DNA of 35,989 nt from NCBI GenBank assembly GCA_018814045.1, contig JAHJAR010000286.1:1-35989 (forward strand), in the 5' to 3' direction. The translations under genes and the position numbers were made by a program. Shown here in pieces: positions 32,787 through 35,989 of this stretch (position 1 is its first letter; every line of letters starts with the position of its first letter). Source of the DNA: Planctomycetota bacterium. GTDB taxonomy: Bacteria; Planctomycetota; Phycisphaerae; UBA1845; Fen-1342. The notes beneath the pieces were generated by a model. The model searched no databases, had not been told where the DNA came from, and saw only the letters and a list, made by a program, of their open reading frames with translations.

Positions 32787-35429
32787 GTGAAAACGGGAGT
32801 ATTCTTGCTGGGTGGTACGCTACTGGCAGCAGTCTTCGTGGTCACCCTGACCGCCTCGCCCGCAGGTATCGCAGGCGAGGGGTTCGAACTCGCCCAGGTC
32901 GTGCCGGACGATGTTTTTATGTACACGGCGCAGCGGCCCAATACCGAACGTGATTTCATTGACGGGTACTGGGGCGAGGTCTTCGAGGCGCTGGACAACA
33001 GCGGTGTCGGTGGCGACGTCATGTCCCTGGTCGGCTCGCTGCTCGGCAGTGAGCAGGCCGCCGAAGTGCAGCGACTCAAGGACCGGGCGCTGGAGTTGAT
33101 CGAGGGGGTTGACTGGAAAAAGCTGGAAGGCACCGAATCGGCGTTTGCCCAGAAGTTCGTTCCACCGACGGACCTGTCCAACCAGCGGCCGCCCATTTTT
33201 GTGGCGGACATGGTCTGGATTATGCGGGGCAGTCGGGAAGGTGCCGAGCACAACCATGCGGGGCTCGTGGCGATTCTCGACGCTCTGGCGGAGGAGATCA
33301 ACAAGGCGACCGGCACCGACGCGATGGTGGTGGATAAGCAGGAGCAGAACGGCGCCGAGGTGGCCAGCCTCAACCTGCTGGCGATGGTGCCGGGGGCACC
33401 GAAGTTGCCGCTCTCTGTAGCGCGGCGCGCGAACGTGCTGGTGATCGGTTTCCGCGAGCACCTGTTTGGCGACGTGCTGGCCCTGATGGATGGCAGTAGC
33501 TCGAAGAGGGCCCAGGCAGACGAACCGCGTTTCAAGGACGCGTTTGCCAAGCTACCGGCGGCCGAAGACAGCCTCACGTTTTTTGATATGCAGGACCTGC
33601 TGGTACCTTTGCGCGGTTTCTTCACCGGCGTGATTGGCATGGTCGGCGGTCCGCGTGATTCCTACCGGAATACCGCCATGAGCGCCGAAGTCAGGAAGCT
33701 CAACGGGCAGGCTCTGTCGGCCTATCAGGACGGCGACGCGAGGCAAGCCCTGGCGCTGACTAAGCAGGCGTACGCCACCAGCCCGGACAACGCGATCGTG
33801 CTGTACAACCTGGCCTGCTTCAACTCCTTGTGTGGCAATCGCGAGGAGGCGCTGAGCTGGCTGCAAAAGGCCGTTGAAGGCGGCTTCTACGCGCCCAAGA
33901 AGATCTCCGGCGATCCTGATCTGGAAAGTCTCCACGCGGAGCCGGAGTACACGGCCACGTTGGCCCGGGCGGCCGAATTGGCGGCCGAACAGCACGCGGA
34001 AGATGTGGTCATCAACTCATCCAAGACCGGAGAGGCGGCGCGGCTGGGCATGCAGGCCATGCAAGCCTACAACGAAAAGGAGTACGAGCGCGCCCTCGAG
34101 CTGACCGAACAGGCCTATGCGGTGGCGCCGCACGACTCGCGCGTGCTCTACGGGTTGGCGTGCTTCCACGCCCTGCTCGGGCACGACGCCAAGGCGCTCG
34201 ATTTCCTTGCACAGGCGGTCGAGGGCGGCTTCTACTGCCCGCGACACATTGCGCGCGACCCGGATCTTGAGAGCATCCGCGACAACGAGCGCTACCAGGC
34301 GGCCGTGAAGCTGGCCCGCCAGAAGGCCGCGGAAGTGACGGCCGGTCGCGCGGACAAGCAGTTGGGGGTGATCCAGCAACTGGTCGAGCGCATCGCCAGT
34401 GCGGTTGGGATCCTCGATTACGCCGCCGCGATTGAGACTACCGATGGCTATGCCACGTATACGGAAACGGTCAGCGTGTTGGTGCCGGATGCCAAGGAGC
34501 GGCCGTTCTACCAGGTCTTCGGCAAGTCGTCGCAACTGACCGAGTTTGACCGCTATCTGCCGCAAGAGACGGTGTCCTTCTCGATCTCGGGCGGTCTCGA
34601 CCTGAATGAACTGTACAAGTTCTTCGAGGACACGTTCCGCCAGGCTGGTCCGCAGGGTGAAGAGCTGCTGGACAAATGGGCCGGAATTCAGGAGCAAATC
34701 GGCATCGATGTGCAGAAGGACGTCATCGGCTGGATTGGCAGCGAGTTCATCAACATTACCCTGGACGACAACCGCGGCTCCGTGTTTCTGATGCAGGTCG
34801 CGGACGAGCAGGTTGCCCGCGAGAAGGTCGGGGCCGCGATCGAGTTCCTCTCCACGAAGCTGACCGAAGTAGTGGCGGAGAATCCGATGCTGGCGGGCCT
34901 GGCGATGATGACCGTGCACTCGTCACCCGCCGAACACGAGCAACTCCCCGGGTTCCAGAGCCTGCACTTTGCCATGTCGCCGCAGCCGGCGGTCTGGGGT
35001 GTCAGCGACGGCTACCTCGTATTCGCTACTTCGGCGGACGCCGCCGCCTTGTGTCTGGCGACCGCCCGCGGTGACCACCCGAACATCCGCGAGAACGCGC
35101 GGGTGATGAGCGAGACGATCGTTCCGCAGGGCCCCTTCGCGAGCGTTACGCTGACTGATCGGCGTAACCTGGGTGATGAGTTGGCGGCCGGCGTCGGCGT
35201 GGCTTCGATGGTGACCGGGATGATGGGCGCCATGATTCCGGAGCCCAAAGCGCGGCCCGTGATCACCAAGATCGCGGGCATCCTGGCCAAGCTGGCTCCG
35301 GTCGTACGCAAGATCGATTTCTACAAGTCGGCGGCCAGCCACACGACGTTCGATGGCCGCACCTGGCATACGCGGGCTGTGACGCACTACTTTGCTCCGG
35401 AGGAACGGACAAAGCGTGGCCCCTTGTAG
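32787..35429 (+). CDS. Large exported DUF3352-like protein with an inserted, internally duplicated TPR module
   Basis: The product has 880 residues. The GTG start is fixed by AAGGAG at 32773-32778. A signal sequence (MKTGVFLLGGTLLAAVFVVTLTASPAGIAG) is followed by a domain starting VVPDDVFMYTAQRP, which resembles exported DUF3352-type proteins that begin with a VPxD...V/Y segment. That domain is interrupted at about residue 290 by two TPR-containing repeats of about 95-100 residues (33699-33990 and 34044-34332). Both contain ALxLTxQAYA, YxLACFxxLxG, AVEGGFYxP and DPDLES. The DUF-like region resumes (about 540-865) with SFSISGGLDLNELYKFFED and a segment on the integrity of the fold (DVIGWIGSEF). 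The function is unknown. It follows the sigma-kinase pair and may be its target or co-sensor. Confidence 0.8.
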   Translation: MKTGVFLLGGTLLAAVFVVTLTASPAGIAGEGFELAQVVPDDVFMYTAQRPNTERDFIDGYWGEVFEALDNSGVGGDVMSLVGSLLGSEQAAEVQRLKDRALELIEGVDWKKLEGTESAFAQKFVPPTDLSNQRPPIFVADMVWIMRGSREGAEHNHAGLVAILDALAEEINKATGTDAMVVDKQEQNGAEVASLNLLAMVPGAPKLPLSVARRANVLVIGFREHLFGDVLALMDGSSSKRAQADEPRFKDAFAKLPAAEDSLTFFDMQDLLVPLRGFFTGVIGMVGGPRDSYRNTAMSAEVRKLNGQALSAYQDGDARQALALTKQAYATSPDNAIVLYNLACFNSLCGNREEALSWLQKAVEGGFYAPKKISGDPDLESLHAEPEYTATLARAAELAAEQHAEDVVINSSKTGEAARLGMQAMQAYNEKEYERALELTEQAYAVAPHDSRVLYGLACFHALLGHDAKALDFLAQAVEGGFYCPRHIARDPDLESIRDNERYQAAVKLARQKAAEVTAGRADKQLGVIQQLVERIASAVGILDYAAAIETTDGYATYTETVSVLVPDAKERPFYQVFGKSSQLTEFDRYLPQETVSFSISGGLDLNELYKFFEDTFRQAGPQGEELLDKWAGIQEQIGIDVQKDVIGWIGSEFINITLDDNRGSVFLMQVADEQVAREKVGAAIEFLSTKLTEVVAENPMLAGLAMMTVHSSPAEHEQLPGFQSLHFAMSPQPAVWGVSDGYLVFATSADAAALCLATARGDHPNIRENARVMSETIVPQGPFASVTLTDRRNLGDELAAGVGVASMVTGMMGAMIPEPKARPVITKIAGILAKLAPVVRKIDFYKSAASHTTFDGRTWHTRAVTHYFAPEERTKRGPL

Positions 35430-35485
35430 AATGCCGCAGCACGCGCCGACCGCGTGGTGACAGTCAGCACACTGTCGGCCGGCGT

Positions 35486-35515
35486 ACCTCCCCGTTCGCG
35501 GAGCTACGGGAAGGT
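35486..35515. terminator. Hairpin in the convergent gap, possible terminator
   Basis: ACCTCCCCGT, a 10-nt loop, then ACGGGAAGGT gives a 10-bp stem with one mismatch. It spans the stop codon of the minus-strand peptidase gene. A second small palindrome, GACAGT-CAGCAC-ACTGTC, lies at 35459-35476 in the same gap. Confidence 0.4.
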
Positions 35516-35989
35516 GCGTGCGGCCGGCAGCGCGTCCGCCGTATTGTCCGGCGAGTCGAATAGGCCCAGTTGCCACATGAAGAAGGTGAGGAAGTCGGCT
35601 TGCTCGTCGATGCGCTTGCTGACAGGTTTGCCGGCCCCATGGCCGGCCTTGGTGGCGACCCAGAGCAGGATCGGGTTATCGGACGCCGAGGCGGCCTGTA
35701 ACGCCGCCGCCATCTTGCGGGCGTGCATGGGCACGACACGGGAGTCGGACTCGGCGGTGGTGAAGAGCACGGCGGGGTAGTCCACGCCGCGGCGCACATG
35801 GTGGTAGGGGGAATACGCGTACAGCCACTCGAATTCGGCCGCGTTCTCAGCGCTGCCGTACTCGGGGATCCACAAGCGGGCGATCTCGAAGCGGTGATAG
35901 CGGATCATGTCCAGCAGCGGGACGGCACAGGCGGCCGCCCGGAACAGATCGGGGCGTTGGACAATTGCGGCCCCGACCAACAGGCCGCC
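35504..35989 (-). CDS. Prolyl-oligopeptidase-family (S9) serine peptidase, C-terminal part
   Basis: 162 residues are visible; the gene continues beyond the right edge. The first visible residues GGLLVGAAIVQRPDLF directly follow the nucleophile elbow (GxSNGG), so the catalytic serine lies just outside the window. The other two members of the triad are seen: Asp in TTAESDSRVVPMHARKMAAALQ and His in KAGHGAGKP. PEYGSAENAAEFEWLYAYSPYHHVR is the usual lid strand of this family. These enzymes cut after proline in short peptides. Length and spacing match the end of prolyl endopeptidases, and the reading frame is intact to TAG at 35504. Confidence 0.9.
   Translation of the reverse strand, partial: GGLLVGAAIVQRPDLFRAAACAVPLLDMIRYHRFEIARLWIPEYGSAENAAEFEWLYAYSPYHHVRRGVDYPAVLFTTAESDSRVVPMHARKMAAALQAASASDNPILLWVATKAGHGAGKPVSKRIDEQADFLTFFMWQLGLFDSPDNTADALPAARTFP

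Overview
The window is a GC-rich bacterial chromosome segment. I read it as Planctomycetota, most likely Phycisphaerae or a close relative. The evidence is an ECF-type sigma factor directly followed by a PASTA-less Ser/Thr kinase with a TPR tail, an EF-P of the variant type I associate with planctomycetes, futalosine-pathway menaquinone synthesis (MqnE), a lipoprotein sulfatase-fold enzyme and many exported proteins of unknown function. No rRNA, tRNA, CRISPR array or phage was seen. Taxonomy is inferred from gene content only.

Layout. Positions 1-1.5 kb hold the tail of an IS1595-type transposase, a zinc alcohol dehydrogenase and a 43-codon membrane-protein remnant. From 1.7 to 8.2 kb come an exported EF-hand protein with a histone-H1-like basic tail, an Ada-like AraC/O6-alkylguanine methyltransferase, mqnE (minus strand), a TlpA-like thioredoxin, an unknown anchored protein (minus) and an EF-P-like gene. 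From 8.5 to 12.8 kb there is an ABC permease/ATPase pair (minus), divergent from a two-helix membrane protein that overlaps the region upstream of a sulfatase-fold lipoprotein. From 13.0 to 16.4 kb lie two consecutive exported TldD-family paralogues. One keeps the zinc ligands and the other has lost all three.

From 16.5 to 21.4 kb there is a nucleotide-sugar epimerase followed by a tandem duplication of a two-gene unit: a GT39-like membrane glycosyltransferase plus a small anchored protein. Each unit is preceded by the same promoter architecture (TTGCC[C/G]-17 nt-TACACT). From 21.4 to 25.8 kb (minus) lie a double-domain acyl-CoA dehydratase activase and an overlapping HgdB-like partner. From 26.2 to 28.6 kb come a PLP-dependent gamma-lyase and an ApgM-type phosphoglycerate mutase/possible homoserine kinase. 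From 28.7 to 35.4 kb come the sigma factor, the kinase-TPR protein and a large exported DUF3352-like protein with an internal duplicated TPR insert. The window ends inside a prolyl-oligopeptidase-type peptidase (minus).

The main non-gene structure is a family of about 120-bp elements with terminal inverted repeats (gaacctatccca type). Both full copies sit in gaps between convergent genes, and partial copies lie around the second. The least expected gene-level features are the exported active/inactive TldD pair, the duplicated glycosyltransferase-small-protein unit, and the activase system split by a 94-bp out-of-frame overlap.
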